Assembly (NCBI RefSeq): GCF_013870525.1 | Contig: NZ_JACBXD010000015.1 | Location: 1 to 64,000 of the forward strand | DNA: 64,000 bases | Direction of reading: 5' to 3' | From: Amycolatopsis pittospori | GTDB taxonomy: Bacteria > Actinomycetota > Actinomycetes > Mycobacteriales > Pseudonocardiaceae | Shown: one piece after another, positions 7,937 to 16,793 of the stretch | Layout: each line of letters starts with the position of its first letter | Numbering within the stretch: the stretch's first letter is position 1 | The notes under the pieces: model-generated | What the model was told of the DNA's origin: nothing | The model's database searches: none | What the model saw: only the letters and a program-made list of their open reading frames with translations | Position numbers and translations under genes: made by a program

Positions 7937-7946
7937 GTGTTAACGA

Positions 7947-7983
7947 CTCGCGGGTCTGTAATTCCGCGAGGTCGGGGAATTAC
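7947..7983 (+). promoter_or_regulatory. two mutually exclusive hairpins in the protease leader
   Basis: CTCGCGG (7947-7953) pairs with CCGCGAG (7964-7970), while GTAATTCC (7958-7965) pairs with GGAATTAC (7976-7983). The two stems share bases 7964-7965, and each stem's right or left arm lies in the other's loop, so only one can form. They lie 37-73 bp before the protease start and could be an attenuation switch or overlapping operators. Confidence 0.3.
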
Positions 7984-8019
7984 CGTCGGCGCACCTACTT
8001 TTCGAATCGAGGAGTGCGC

Positions 8020-9846
8020 ATGCGACGGCACAGCGAAGTGCTTTCCTATCTGAGCCTGGTGGCCTTGGCCGCATGGGGACTCAGCCCGACGGCGCAGGCC
8101 GCGTCACCACCGTCCCCGGTCCACCCCGACGCGGAAGTGAACGGCGTGGCCGCCGCGTTCGGCTTGAGCACCTCCGCGGCGAAGTCCCAGCTCGCCGCCC
8201 AGGACGAGGCCCACCGGGTGGCCGCGGCACTCCCCGCCGGGCTGCGCGACCGAGCGGCCGGACAGTGGTTCGACGCCGCCTCCGGCAAGCTGGTCCTGGC
8301 CGTCACAAGCGCCGCCGACGCCGACGCGGCACGGGCCGGTGGCGCGGAAGCGCGGCTCGTCTCCCGCTCCAAGGCCGACCTCGACCGGACCGACGACGCC
8401 GTCCGCGCGCTCGTCGGCGACGGGGTCCCGGGCGTGTTCGGCTGGGGTGTCGACGTCCGCGGCAACGAGGTCGGCGTTTCGGTGGACCGCTCGCGCAAGA
8501 CCGCCGAGACCGAGAGTTTCCTTTCCCAGGCCCGGAATCTCGGGGTGCGGATCACCGAAACCGGGTCCTCGCCGCGTCAGCAGGCGGGCACGATCCAGAC
8601 CGGCAGCCCGTGGTGGCCGGGTAGCGAGAGCAACTGTTCGGTCGGCTTCGGCGCGACCGATTCCTCCGGTGCCAAGCACTTCCTCACCGCCGGGCACTGC
8701 ACGAACGACCGTGACCAGGCCGCTTATGGCGCCTCGGGTCAGCAGAACCGGATCGGGACGTCGAACGTCGGCGGCTCGCGCAGCGTCAACGCCCGCGAAG
8801 GTGACATGGGCGTGGTCGCGGTGACGCAGCCCGGCTGGGAGCTTTCGGCCGCGGTCAACACCTGGGGCGAGCCCGCCGTCACCATCACCGGATCGGCCGA
8901 GGCCATGGTCGGCGACCGCGTCTGCCATTCCGGCAACACCTCGAAGTGGAAATGCGGCGAGGTGAAGTACACGCACAAGTCCGTCGACTACGGCGGCGGG
9001 CTGATCATCGAGGACCTCACCTGGACCACGGCGTGCTCGCTGGGCGGCGATTCGGGCGGCGGCTGGCTGCTCGGCACCAAGGCGGTCGGCCTGCACGACG
9101 GTGGCCCGTCGAAGTGTGTGGAGAACCCGAGCGACGGCGACATGTCCCTTTTCCAGCCGGTGATCGAAGCACTGAACAAGTGGAACCTCACGCTGGTGAC
9201 CGGCGGCGGCAACGGCGACACGACGGCGCCGAGCGCGCCCGGCAACGCGAGGACCACCGGCACGACGTCGAACAGCGTCTCGCTGGCGTGGGACGCGGCG
9301 ACGGACAACGTCGGTGTCGCGGGTTACGACGTCTACAACGGCTCCACGCTGGCGACGTCCGTGGCCGGAACGAGCGCCACGGTCAGCGGCCTCACCCCGG
9401 ACACGTCGTACGCGTTCACCGTGAAGGCGCGTGACGCGGCGGGCAACGTGTCGCCCGCGAGCGGTGTCGTATCCGCCAAGACGCAGCCGGGCAGCGGCGG
9501 CGCCCGGACGCTGAGCAACGACGCCGACTTCCAGATCCGGGACTATCAGCAGGTGTTCAGCCCGGTCACCTCGACGCTCAGCGGACAGGCGGCGACGTCC
9601 CTCGGCGTCTCCGTGACGATCCGGCACACCTGCGCCGAAGACCTCGGCATCACTCTGCTCGACCCGAAGGGCAAGGCGTACGGGCTCAAGTACAGCGGCG
9701 GCTCGGCGTGCACGGCCTGGAACGGTGCGAAGACGTTCTCGGTGCCCGGCGCCTCGTCCCCGGCCGGCGGCAAGTGGCAGCTGCGGATCACCGACTACGG
9801 CCCCGGTGACACCGGCGTTCTGGACACCTGGTCGCTGACGCTTTAA
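8020..9846 (+). CDS. secreted S1 serine protease (streptogrisin type) with FnIII and P domains
   Basis: A 608-residue secreted protease. A signal peptide (1-27, ending AQA) precedes an alpha-lytic-type propeptide (about 30-190). The chymotrypsin-fold domain carries H226 (TAGHC), D262 (EGDMGVV) and S345 (GGDSGGG), so the triad is complete. The ACSLGGDSGG context matches streptogrisins. A fibronectin type III domain (about 405-490, APGNARTTGTTSNSVSLAWD) and a C-terminal proprotein convertase P domain (about 497-608, IRDYQQVFSPVTSTLSG to DTGVLDTWSLTL) follow. The start has GAGGAG 5 bp upstream. The FnIII plus P tail on an S1E protease suggests substrate binding or maturation roles. A terminator hairpin follows the stop. 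Confidence 0.93.
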   Translation: MRRHSEVLSYLSLVALAAWGLSPTAQAASPPSPVHPDAEVNGVAAAFGLSTSAAKSQLAAQDEAHRVAAALPAGLRDRAAGQWFDAASGKLVLAVTSAADADAARAGGAEARLVSRSKADLDRTDDAVRALVGDGVPGVFGWGVDVRGNEVGVSVDRSRKTAETESFLSQARNLGVRITETGSSPRQQAGTIQTGSPWWPGSESNCSVGFGATDSSGAKHFLTAGHCTNDRDQAAYGASGQQNRIGTSNVGGSRSVNAREGDMGVVAVTQPGWELSAAVNTWGEPAVTITGSAEAMVGDRVCHSGNTSKWKCGEVKYTHKSVDYGGGLIIEDLTWTTACSLGGDSGGGWLLGTKAVGLHDGGPSKCVENPSDGDMSLFQPVIEALNKWNLTLVTGGGNGDTTAPSAPGNARTTGTTSNSVSLAWDAATDNVGVAGYDVYNGSTLATSVAGTSATVSGLTPDTSYAFTVKARDAAGNVSPASGVVSAKTQPGSGGARTLSNDADFQIRDYQQVFSPVTSTLSGQAATSLGVSVTIRHTCAEDLGITLLDPKGKAYGLKYSGGSACTAWNGAKTFSVPGASSPAGGKWQLRITDYGPGDTGVLDTWSLTL

Positions 9847-9861
9847 GGCGAGGGAAGGATC

Positions 9862-9913
9862 GGGGTCGTGAGTGGCAATGACGGTTCTAACCGTCCTTAC
9901 CACTCACGACCCC
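9862..9913. terminator. 25-bp stem hairpin (GTCGTGAGTGG family, copy 1)
   Basis: Arms 9862-9886 and 9889-9913 match at 23 of 25 positions with a 2-nt loop. It lies 15 bp after the protease stop, between convergent genes, so a bidirectional terminator is likely. A close relative lies at 18545-18596. Confidence 0.7.
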
Positions 9914-9944
9914 CTTGTCCGACCGGCCGTCTCGCGTGAGTGGC

Positions 9945-10117
9945 GGGACGGCACACGTGATCAGACGGACGGCGCGCGTGACTGGCGGGACGACTCGCTG
10001 CGCGACCGGGCCACGCAGCGAGTCGTCCCTCTGGACACGCGCGCCGTCCGTCCCATCACGTGTGCCGTCCGTCTGATCACGTGTGCCGTCCGTCTGATCA
10101 CGCGTGCCGTCCACTCC
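9945..10117. repeat. nested long inverted repeat with 21-bp tandem repeats
   Basis: This fills most of the 298-bp convergent gap between the protease and DinB-like genes. A perfect 16-bp inverted repeat (9987-10002 with 10014-10029) is extended outward by imperfectly matched arms to about 9945 and 10071. The right side is built of four 21-bp units (10034-10054, 10055-10075, 10076-10096, 10097-10117). The middle two are identical (ATCACGTGTGCCGTCCGTCTG) and the outer two vary. No coding potential is evident. Confidence 0.75.
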
Positions 10118-10144
10118 GGTCACACGCGCCTAGCCCGTGGACCT

Positions 10145-10996
10145 CTACGGCAGCCGCACGACCCGCAGGAAAGCCGGCAGCACCCAAGGCCGTGGACCGC
10201 CCACGACGATCTTCCGTGTCAGCGCCGAACGCACCTTCCCGACGCGGTGGAAAAGCATCAGGTTCAGCGACGGCGGATCGAACGAGATCCGCGCGTCGAC
10301 CGGGCCACCAGGTTCCTCGACGGTGACGCGGCCCCGGTGGAGCACCAGCACCACGGGCGACGTGTACGCCGACCGGAAGGCCACGGCGATCCGCCGCTCG
10401 TGCGGCGGCTCGTCGGTGTCGAGCAGGTGACCCGTGTCGTTGCTCAGCACACCCACCAGGAACAGATCGAAGAACAACGCCGCGTCCTCCGGCGGCATCG
10501 TCCACGGGAGTTTCAGCGCGCGGGCGATGTCCCAGCCGTGGATCTGCAGTTCGTTGACCAGGTGCGCGAGGACTCCGGCCAGCGGTACCCGCGAGTCACC
10601 GAGCCAGCCCAGCGGGGTCGCCGGGTCGGCGTCCTCGGTCACTCGCAGCACTTCGTCGATGTCAGCGAGCAACCCTTTCACCAGCACGCCGATGTCGCGT
10701 TCGGGAAAGTCGCTCAACACCAAGGCGTTCAGTACGGAAACGGTGTCCACAGTGGTCTTCGCGACCTGCTCCCGACCGCGTGCTTCCAGTACCGATTCGC
10801 CGTCCGGGCGGACCAGCGACGTGTACATCTTCGCGATCATCGCGACGTGGGCGACGGTGTCGGCCACCGTCCAGTCGGCGGTGACCATCGCGCGCGGATC
10901 CGGAACGCCGGTCACCAATTCGGCGAACCGGGCTCCCGTCACCCGATAGGCGCGCCGTACCGAACGCCACCGGTCCGCTGAGATCTCCCTGGCCAC
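10145..10996 (-). CDS. DinB-like maleylpyruvate isomerase/mycothiol-dependent family protein
   Basis: A 283-residue protein of the actinobacterial family with an MDMPI/DinB-like four-helix N-terminus. The histidine-containing helices are visible (DWTVADTVAHVA near the N-terminus, LVNELQIHGWDIARAL in the middle), and a C-terminal SCP2-like part (VVLVLHRGRVTVEEPGGPVDARISFDPPSLNLMLFHR) follows. Founding members isomerise maleylpyruvate using mycothiol; most paralogues have unknown substrates. I chose the GTG at 10996, which begins VAREISADRW, because residues upstream of it in the longer reading show no family resemblance. No good ribosome binding site is visible, so the start is uncertain. Confidence 0.72.
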   Translation of the reverse strand: MAREISADRWRSVRRAYRVTGARFAELVTGVPDPRAMVTADWTVADTVAHVAMIAKMYTSLVRPDGESVLEARGREQVAKTTVDTVSVLNALVLSDFPERDIGVLVKGLLADIDEVLRVTEDADPATPLGWLGDSRVPLAGVLAHLVNELQIHGWDIARALKLPWTMPPEDAALFFDLFLVGVLSNDTGHLLDTDEPPHERRIAVAFRSAYTSPVVLVLHRGRVTVEEPGGPVDARISFDPPSLNLMLFHRVGKVRSALTRKIVVGGPRPWVLPAFLRVVRLP

Positions 10997-11213
10997 AGTG
11001 CGATTTTGCCTTGCCACAGCCGGAAATCCGTCCTCTCCCGTGCGGATTCCGGGTCCGCTCAGAGCGAAGTGACCGTACTCACTACGGAAATCGACGTGAC
11101 ACGACGCGACCGTCACAGGCAGACTGCAGGGGTATCCGCCACGCCTTCACCGCCACCGTTGCCGGCGTGAGGGCGGCCCCACGCGCGCGCGTCCTTCCAG
11201 GAGCTCACCACAG

Positions 11214-12662
11214 ATGACCGAAACCCTGCCCAAGTCCACTTCCGACCAGGAAAGAGCACCGGCGAGCCCCGGGCTCCTGATCGGTGTGCTGGTCCTTTCG
11301 GCGTTCGTGATGATCCTCAACGAGACGATCCTGAGTGTCGCGCTGCGTGACCTGACCGTCGACCTCCGGGTCCCGACGACCACGGTCCAGTGGCTGACCA
11401 GCGGCTTCCTGCTCACGATGGCGGTCGTCATCCCGACCACCGGCTTCCTGCTCGAACGCTTCACCCCGCGCCAGGTCTTCCTCGCGTCCCTGACCCTGTT
11501 CAGCCTCGGCACCCTGGTCAGCGCCGTCGCCCCCGGCTTCACCCTCCTGCTGGTCGGCCGCGTCATCCAGGCGTGCGGTACGGCGGTCATGCTGCCGCTG
11601 CTGATGACCACGGTGATGCGCCTGGTCCCGGTGGAGAAGCGCGGCGCCACGATGGGCACGATCACCATCGTCATCGCGGTCGCCCCCGCCATCGGCCCGA
11701 CCATCGGCGGCGCGGTGCTGTCCTCGCTGGGCTGGCGCTGGATGTTCTGGATCGTGCTGCCGCTCTCGATCGCGGCCCTGGTGGTCGGCGCGCTGCGGCT
11801 GAGGCTGGACAGCGACACCCGCAAGGTGCCGCTCGACGTGCTCTCGGTGTTCCTGTCGGCGATCGGTTTCGGCGGCGTCCTGTACGGCCTGTCGGTGTCC
11901 GGCGAGTCGGCGGGCGGTCACCAGCCGGTGCCGCCGTGGGCGCCGATCGTCGTCGGGGCCGTCGCGCTCGTCGTGTTCACCTGGCGTCAGTTGCAGTTGC
12001 AGCGGCAGGACCGCGCGCTCCTGGACCTGCGGCCGTTCACCCATCGCAGCTTCGTCGTCTCGCTGATCCTGACGGCGCTGCTGTTCATGTGCCTGATCGG
12101 CGCCGCGGCGATCCTTCTGCCGCTGTACCTGCAGACCGTCCTGCACACCAGCACGTTCGTCAGCGGCCTGGCCGTCCTGCCGGGCGGTCTGGTCCTCGGT
12201 CTGCTCGGCCGCCCGGTCGGCGCGCTGTTCGACCGCTTCGGCGCTCGTCCGCTGGTCATCCCCGGCGCGGCCGCGATGGCGATCTCGCTGTGGCTGTTCG
12301 CCCTGCTCGGCCCGGGGTCGCCGCTGGTCGCGGTCATCGCGATCCACGTCCTCCTGATGGCCGGACTCGGCCTGATGATGACGCCGCTGATGACCGAATC
12401 CCTCGGTTCGCTGCCCGATCACCTGTACTCCCATGGCAGCGCGATCCTCTCCACCCTGCAGCAGGTCGCCGGCGCGCTCGGTACCGCGGTGTTCATCGCG
12501 GTGGCCACGGCGAGCACGGTCACGGCCGGGGCGACCAGCCCCGACGCGACGGGTATCCGCACCACGTTCATGGTCGCCGGCGGGGTCGGGCTGGCCGCGT
12601 TCATCGGGTCGCTGTTCGTCCGGAAGAGCACCGGCGCCAAGGCGGTCACCGCACACCACTAG
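11214..12662 (+). CDS. MFS drug efflux transporter (DHA2, 14-helix type)
   Basis: A 482-residue polytopic membrane protein with EmrB/QacA features: TILSVALRDLTVDLRVPTTTVQWLTSGFLL in the first helix pair, a loop with ERFTPRQVF, GRVIQACGTAVMLPLLMTTVM and the antiporter-like stretch IVIAVAPAIGPTIGGAVL. Proton-driven export of drugs or secondary metabolites is the family role. AGGAG lies 12 bp before the ATG. No regulator is adjacent. The 3' end faces an acyltransferase gene with a 7-bp gap. Confidence 0.88.
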   Translation: MTETLPKSTSDQERAPASPGLLIGVLVLSAFVMILNETILSVALRDLTVDLRVPTTTVQWLTSGFLLTMAVVIPTTGFLLERFTPRQVFLASLTLFSLGTLVSAVAPGFTLLLVGRVIQACGTAVMLPLLMTTVMRLVPVEKRGATMGTITIVIAVAPAIGPTIGGAVLSSLGWRWMFWIVLPLSIAALVVGALRLRLDSDTRKVPLDVLSVFLSAIGFGGVLYGLSVSGESAGGHQPVPPWAPIVVGAVALVVFTWRQLQLQRQDRALLDLRPFTHRSFVVSLILTALLFMCLIGAAAILLPLYLQTVLHTSTFVSGLAVLPGGLVLGLLGRPVGALFDRFGARPLVIPGAAAMAISLWLFALLGPGSPLVAVIAIHVLLMAGLGLMMTPLMTESLGSLPDHLYSHGSAILSTLQQVAGALGTAVFIAVATASTVTAGATSPDATGIRTTFMVAGGVGLAAFIGSLFVRKSTGAKAVTAHH

Positions 12663-12669
12663 GACCGCT

Positions 12670-13800
12670 TCACCGAGCGCCCGCCGTCGCCTCCGCCGGA
12701 GGCCCGGCGGGCGCTCGTCGTTTGACGACCTTCCGGCCGTAGGCGATGGCGGGTTGTTCGACCCATCGGCGAAGCGCGCAGGCGATGAGCAGCGCGACGA
12801 CCGTGGTCACCGCCGCCTTGGCGAGGCCGCTGGGGAGCACCCAGCCCGAAACCCCGGCGGCGCCGGTCTGGGCGAGGTAGAGGGCGTACGAACGGTCACC
12901 GACGAACGTCAACGGCCTGCTCGAAAGCAGACCGCGGACCGGGCCGGGCGACACGACGGCCACGAGCAGCAGCGCCGAACCCGCCGCGTAGACCGGGACC
13001 ACGAACTGCCAGTGCCCGCCGAGCGCCTTCGCCAGCGGCCCGACGGAGAACTGAAACACGACGAAGCCGCAGCCGATCGCCGTCGCGACAGCGGGGCTGG
13101 TCAGCGGCCGGAACACCGCGAACCCTCGGGGATGGTGCAGCACCATCGCCAGCAGACAGCCGATCACCAGCGAGCAGTAGTGCACCGAAAGGCTCGCCCA
13201 GGTGTGCGACGGCGCCAGCGGCAACGCGAACAGCACGACGCCGAGCACCGCCGACGCTCCGAACAGCAGCCGCAACGCCGTCTTCCCAGTGCGCGCGAAC
13301 GACGTGAGCACCAGCAACGCGGGCCAGACGAGGTAGAACTTCTCCTCCACCCCGAGCGACCACGACGTCGGATACGGCGTGTTGAAGTCGACGAGTTCGT
13401 TGCCGAAGACGAGGTAGTACGGCATGGCGTCGGCGAGCCTGCTGCTCTGGTAAGTCCCACCGAGGATCACCGCGACCGTCGTCAGCGCCAGGAGCAGGAA
13501 GTACACCGGCAGGATCCGGAAGGACCGGCGGAGGTAGAACTCGCGCAGGTCGATCCGGCCGGTACGACCCTCTTCGCGCAGGGCCAGCGTCGTGATGAGG
13601 AACCCGGAAAGCACGAAGAACAACTGGACGGCGATCCAGCCCTGCAGACGGTCTGTGACATGCCCGCCGTAGTGGAAGAACACGACGGCGACAGCGGCGA
13701 GCGCGCGCACGCCGGTGAGCCCGGGGAACCAGGACGACGCCAGGTAGTCGGTGTGGCTGAGCGGCCGCCACCAGGCGCGGCGTGGGAGAACGGACGACAT
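12670..13800 (-). CDS. membrane acyltransferase 3 family protein (OafA/YrhL-like)
   Basis: A 376-residue membrane protein with about ten helices. The family's N-terminal motifs are present: FPGLTGVRALAAVAVVFFHYGGH with the catalytic-type histidine, IAVQLFFVLSGFLIT, and the basic FYLRRSFRILPVYF stretch. Related proteins O-acylate sugars of cell-surface polymers or natural products. The acceptor cannot be read from context: the gene stands alone between an MFS pump and a two-component system. Confidence 0.87.
   Translation of the reverse strand: MSSVLPRRAWWRPLSHTDYLASSWFPGLTGVRALAAVAVVFFHYGGHVTDRLQGWIAVQLFFVLSGFLITTLALREEGRTGRIDLREFYLRRSFRILPVYFLLLALTTVAVILGGTYQSSRLADAMPYYLVFGNELVDFNTPYPTSWSLGVEEKFYLVWPALLVLTSFARTGKTALRLLFGASAVLGVVLFALPLAPSHTWASLSVHYCSLVIGCLLAMVLHHPRGFAVFRPLTSPAVATAIGCGFVVFQFSVGPLAKALGGHWQFVVPVYAAGSALLLVAVVSPGPVRGLLSSRPLTFVGDRSYALYLAQTGAAGVSGWVLPSGLAKAAVTTVVALLIACALRRWVEQPAIAYGRKVVKRRAPAGPPAEATAGAR
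12675..12716. terminator. hairpin inside the 3' end of the acyltransferase gene
   Basis: A perfect 12-bp stem (12675-12686 with 12705-12716) has an inner CCTCCGCCGGAGG palindrome. It lies in the last codons of the acyltransferase and immediately after the MFS stop, so it probably terminates transcription of the convergent pair. Confidence 0.5.
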
Positions 13801-13841
13801 GGCCCGTAGGTTCGGGCCCGGACGCTGAACCGAAGCTTAAG

Positions 13842-13865
13842 GAAGCTGAAGACGTCTTCAGCTTC
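13842..13865. terminator. 24-bp perfect palindrome at the end of the sensor kinase gene
   Basis: GAAGCTGAAGAC (13842-13853) is followed directly by its exact reverse complement (13854-13865). It overlaps the kinase stop codon and precedes the acyltransferase stretch, consistent with a terminator for the two-component operon on the minus strand. Confidence 0.5.
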
Positions 13866-15255
13866 GCGGATCGGCCGACGGCAGCCGGACGACGACGCGG
13901 GCGCCACCCTCGTGATCGGCGATCTCGACGGTGCCGCCGTGGGCTCGCGCGATGTCGGCGACGATCGCCAGACCGAGGCCGGCGCCGCCTTCGTCGCGGG
14001 CACGGCCGTCGTCCAGCCGCACGAACCGGTCGAACACGCGCTCACAATCCTCCGGCGGGATGCCGGGACCGTCGTCGGTGACCGTCAGCACACCGAAGCC
14101 GTCCACTGTGGACGCCGAGACGACGACACCGGTTTCGGTGTGACGCTGCGCGTTGTCCACGAGATTGCGAAGCAGGCGTTCGAGCCGCCCACGGTTGCCG
14201 AGGACCACCGGCGAACCTTCGACCTCCGCCCGCACACCCTGGCGTCCGGAGAGACACGATTCGACCACTTCGGACAGCCGGACCGGCTTGAGCCGCTCCG
14301 GTTCCGCGTTGTCCAGTTTTCCGAGCAGCACGAGATCGGCGACGAGATCCTGCAGCCGGGTGATGTCCAGGAGCGCGTTCTCGCAGGCTTCGCGCCAGTC
14401 CAGCCGGTTCGGATGCGCGAGCAGCACCTCCAGTTGCGTCCGCAGCGAAGCCAGCGGCGTGCGGAGTTCGTGCGACGCGTCGGAGGTGAACCGGCCCTGC
14501 CGCGTGACGGCGGTGTCGAGGCGGGCGAGCATCGTGTTCATCGTCGCCGCGAGACTCGCGATCTCGTCACGGCTGCCGGGCTCCGGGACGCGGCGGGAGA
14601 GATCGTGCGCGCCGATGTCCGCGACCTCCGCGCGGATCGCCTCGACCGGCCGCAGCGACCGGCGCACCGCGAGCCACGCGATCACACCGATCAGCAGCGC
14701 GATCACCGGGACTCCGGCGAACAGCGTCATCCGCACCGAATCGAGCGCCGCCTGCCCGGCGTCGTCCACCCTCGATGCGGCATAGATCGTGTACTTGCTG
14801 TCCCCGCTCGACACCCAGGCGACGTGCACACGGAGCCCTTCTTCATCGACGTTGGCTCCGAGCACCGGGGCACATCCGACGGATTCCCGAAGAGACAGGT
14901 CGATCTCGTACGGCTTGAGGGTCCTCACGTACTCATCGCGGCCCCAATCGCCTTCCGGGGCGAGGGAAGCCGAGCGCAGCCCAGGACAGGAGGCCATCCT
15001 GGCGATCGGCTCACGACGGACCACCTCGTAGATCGAGTCTCGGACGAGCATCGGCAGATCGGCGGGAGCGGCACCGGTGTTCAGCAACTGGACGATCGCG
15101 TCCGCCCGCGCCCTCGCGACCTGCGCCGCGCCGTCTTCCAGCCTGTCCTGGGCATCGAGCACCAGCCATGCCGAAACCACCGCGAGCGCGATGATCGATG
15201 CCAGGAACGCGGTCACCGCGACGCGGATGCGGGTCGTCCGCAGGAACCTAGGCAC
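13858..15255 (-). CDS. sensor histidine kinase (OmpR-partner type)
   Basis: A 465-residue kinase. Two membrane helices (about 12-33 and 178-197) flank an extracytoplasmic sensor of about 145 residues that contains two cysteines (SCPGLRS, GCAPVLG). A HAMP domain follows, then the HisKA helix with H262 in SHELRTPLASLRTQLEVL. The ATPase domain has the N-box LLRNLVDNAQRHT, G1 VTDDGPGIP and G2 GGAGLGLAI. All catalytic motifs are intact. The start is a GTG lying 5 bp inside the response regulator gene, giving an 8-bp overlap and coupled translation. The signal sensed is unknown. Confidence 0.88.
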   Translation of the reverse strand: MPRFLRTTRIRVAVTAFLASIIALAVVSAWLVLDAQDRLEDGAAQVARARADAIVQLLNTGAAPADLPMLVRDSIYEVVRREPIARMASCPGLRSASLAPEGDWGRDEYVRTLKPYEIDLSLRESVGCAPVLGANVDEEGLRVHVAWVSSGDSKYTIYAASRVDDAGQAALDSVRMTLFAGVPVIALLIGVIAWLAVRRSLRPVEAIRAEVADIGAHDLSRRVPEPGSRDEIASLAATMNTMLARLDTAVTRQGRFTSDASHELRTPLASLRTQLEVLLAHPNRLDWREACENALLDITRLQDLVADLVLLGKLDNAEPERLKPVRLSEVVESCLSGRQGVRAEVEGSPVVLGNRGRLERLLRNLVDNAQRHTETGVVVSASTVDGFGVLTVTDDGPGIPPEDCERVFDRFVRLDDGRARDEGGAGLGLAIVADIARAHGGTVEIADHEGGARVVVRLPSADPRS

Positions 15256-15922
15256 CGGACACCACGTGGTACCCGGCGCCGCGTACCGTCCGGATCGTCT
15301 CGGCACCGAACGGCAGGTCGATCTTCCGTCGCAGGGCGCTCATGTGCACCTCCACCAGGTTCGCGGTGGCCGACGCCGCGAAATCCCACAGGTTCTCGAG
15401 CAGCTCGGCCTTGGTGACCACCTCGCCCTGCCGTTTCATCAGGTAGGCCAGCAACGCGAACTCCTTGGTGGTCAACGAGATCTCGGCGCCACCGCGACGA
15501 CAGACGTGACTCGCCTGGTCGAGTTCCAGATCGCCGAGCCGCAGCGTGCCCGGCCGCGTCGCTCCCCCGCGCCGGATCAGCGCCCGCAACCGTGAAAGCA
15601 GGACACCGTAGGAAAACGGCTTCGGCAGGAAGTCGTCGGCGCCGGTGTCCAGCGCCTCGATTTCGTCGTCCTCGCCGTCTTTCGCGGTCAGCATGAGGAT
15701 CGGGGTGGCGTCGCCGCGCTCGCGCAGTTTGCGGCAGACGACGTAACCGTTGAGCCCCGGCAGCATGATGTCGAGGATCATCGCGGAATACGGATGTTCG
15801 CCGGCGTACCAAAGCGCGTCGCGGCCGTTGTGCGCGACGTCGACGGCGTATCCCTCGGCGCTCAGTCCGGCGCGCAGCGATTCGGCCAGCCGTCGCTCGT
15901 CCTCCACGAGCAAGATCCTCAT
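15248..15922 (-). CDS. OmpR/PhoB-family response regulator
   Basis: A 224-residue regulator. The receiver domain has the acidic pocket VEDE, phosphoacceptor D51 (ILDIMLPG), the TA of MLTAKDG and K101 in FLPKPFSYG. A winged-helix output domain follows, ending in ETIRTVRGAGYHVVSG. It is transcribed with the histidine kinase downstream (8-bp overlap). The start at MRILLVEDE is the natural family N-terminus; the longer frame upstream adds ten unlikely residues. Confidence 0.92.
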   Translation of the reverse strand: MRILLVEDERRLAESLRAGLSAEGYAVDVAHNGRDALWYAGEHPYSAMILDIMLPGLNGYVVCRKLRERGDATPILMLTAKDGEDDEIEALDTGADDFLPKPFSYGVLLSRLRALIRRGGATRPGTLRLGDLELDQASHVCRRGGAEISLTTKEFALLAYLMKRQGEVVTKAELLENLWDFAASATANLVEVHMSALRRKIDLPFGAETIRTVRGAGYHVVSGA

Positions 15923-15993
15923 CGGCACACGATCCCATACGGCCGGGCACAATTGCCCTCATGGCAGGGTGAACCCGCTGCCACCATCCGGGC

Positions 15994-16596
15994 ATGCCCG
16001 CCAACCGCCGCCGCGGAGCGCTGCTTGTGGCGCTCGCCGTCACCGCCATCGCCGGCTGCTCCTCCGAACCGGAACCGCCGCCGAACTACCGCCTCCGAGG
16101 TGACGCGTGCACGGCGGTGAATCCCGCGGAGTTCGAAGCGCTGACCCGTGCCACGCCGACGAAAACGCCGAGCAAACTCGTCACGGGACTCGACGGCGGG
16201 AACTGCGACATGGAGTTCGACGGTTCCGGCGGCTACGCCAAGCTGACGACGTTCATCGCGATCCACACGTCCGGGGAGGCCGCCGCCAGGGCGATGTACG
16301 ACGATTTCCGCAAGAACGACGGCGAACGATCGGGCCCGGGTACCGACCTCACCGTCACCGATGTCGAAGGCCTCGGCACGGCGGCGTACCTCTATCGCCA
16401 GCACGACGACGCGAAGCCGTGGGCGGTGAACGAACTCTGGCTCTACAAGTACCTCGTCCGGCACGGCTCGCTGGTGCTCACGGTCAACGGGAGCGGATAC
16501 GCCCGGGAGGCGGGCGGCTGGCCCGCCACGGAAGAGGACCTGAAGGCCAAGGTCCGGAAAGTCACCGAAGACACCATGAAGACGCTCAAGGGCTGA
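15994..16596 (+). CDS. secreted lipoprotein, DUF3558-like
   Basis: A 200-residue lipoprotein with the lipobox VTAIAGC near residue 21, followed by a Pro-rich linker. A compact domain contains DACTAVNPAEFEALTRA, GGNCDMEFDG and a C-terminal EDLKAKVRKVTEDTMKTLKG helix. The cysteine pair and spacing resemble DUF3558-type actinobacterial lipoproteins of unknown function. It is divergent from the response regulator (71 bp between starts), so it may be a target of that two-component system; this is inference. Confidence 0.7.
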   Translation: MPANRRRGALLVALAVTAIAGCSSEPEPPPNYRLRGDACTAVNPAEFEALTRATPTKTPSKLVTGLDGGNCDMEFDGSGGYAKLTTFIAIHTSGEAAARAMYDDFRKNDGERSGPGTDLTVTDVEGLGTAAYLYRQHDDAKPWAVNELWLYKYLVRHGSLVLTVNGSGYAREAGGWPATEEDLKAKVRKVTEDTMKTLKG

Positions 16597-16680
16597 TCGC
16601 CGCCAGGGCTGTCCAGGGGAAGGCACCGCGTCCGTCAGGCGGAGTCCTCCCCTGGGCGGCCTAGTTCTTTCGTCGCTTTC

Positions 16681-16694
16681 TGGGAGCGATCCCA
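16681..16694. promoter_or_regulatory. CebR-type operator, degenerate
   Basis: TGGGAGCGATCCCA differs by one base from the CebR/CelR consensus TGGGAGCGCTCCCA known for cellulase control in streptomycetes and Thermobifida. It lies 54 bp upstream of a perfect copy. Confidence 0.75.
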
Positions 16695-16747
16695 CATCCC
16701 GGACCCGCCGACCTTGTCATGTCCGGTTCCTCCCCCTACGGTCACCA

Positions 16748-16761
16748 TGGGAGCGCTCCCA
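16748..16761. promoter_or_regulatory. CebR-type operator, perfect palindrome
   Basis: TGGGAGCGCTCCCA is an exact match to the consensus for the cellobiose-responsive LacI-family repressor CebR/CelR. It ends 32 bp before the cellobiohydrolase ATG, a position that would block transcription until cellobiose releases the repressor. The repressor gene itself is not in this window. Confidence 0.88.
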
Positions 16762-16793
16762 GACATCGGATTCCGGTCGCAAGGAGGCGACGC

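Noticed and set aside
9872..10981. Long plus-strand frame of 369 codons over the repeat array and the DinB-like gene
   Set aside because: Arg/His/Gln-rich shadow of the minus-strand gene in GC-rich DNA, with repeat-derived N-terminus.
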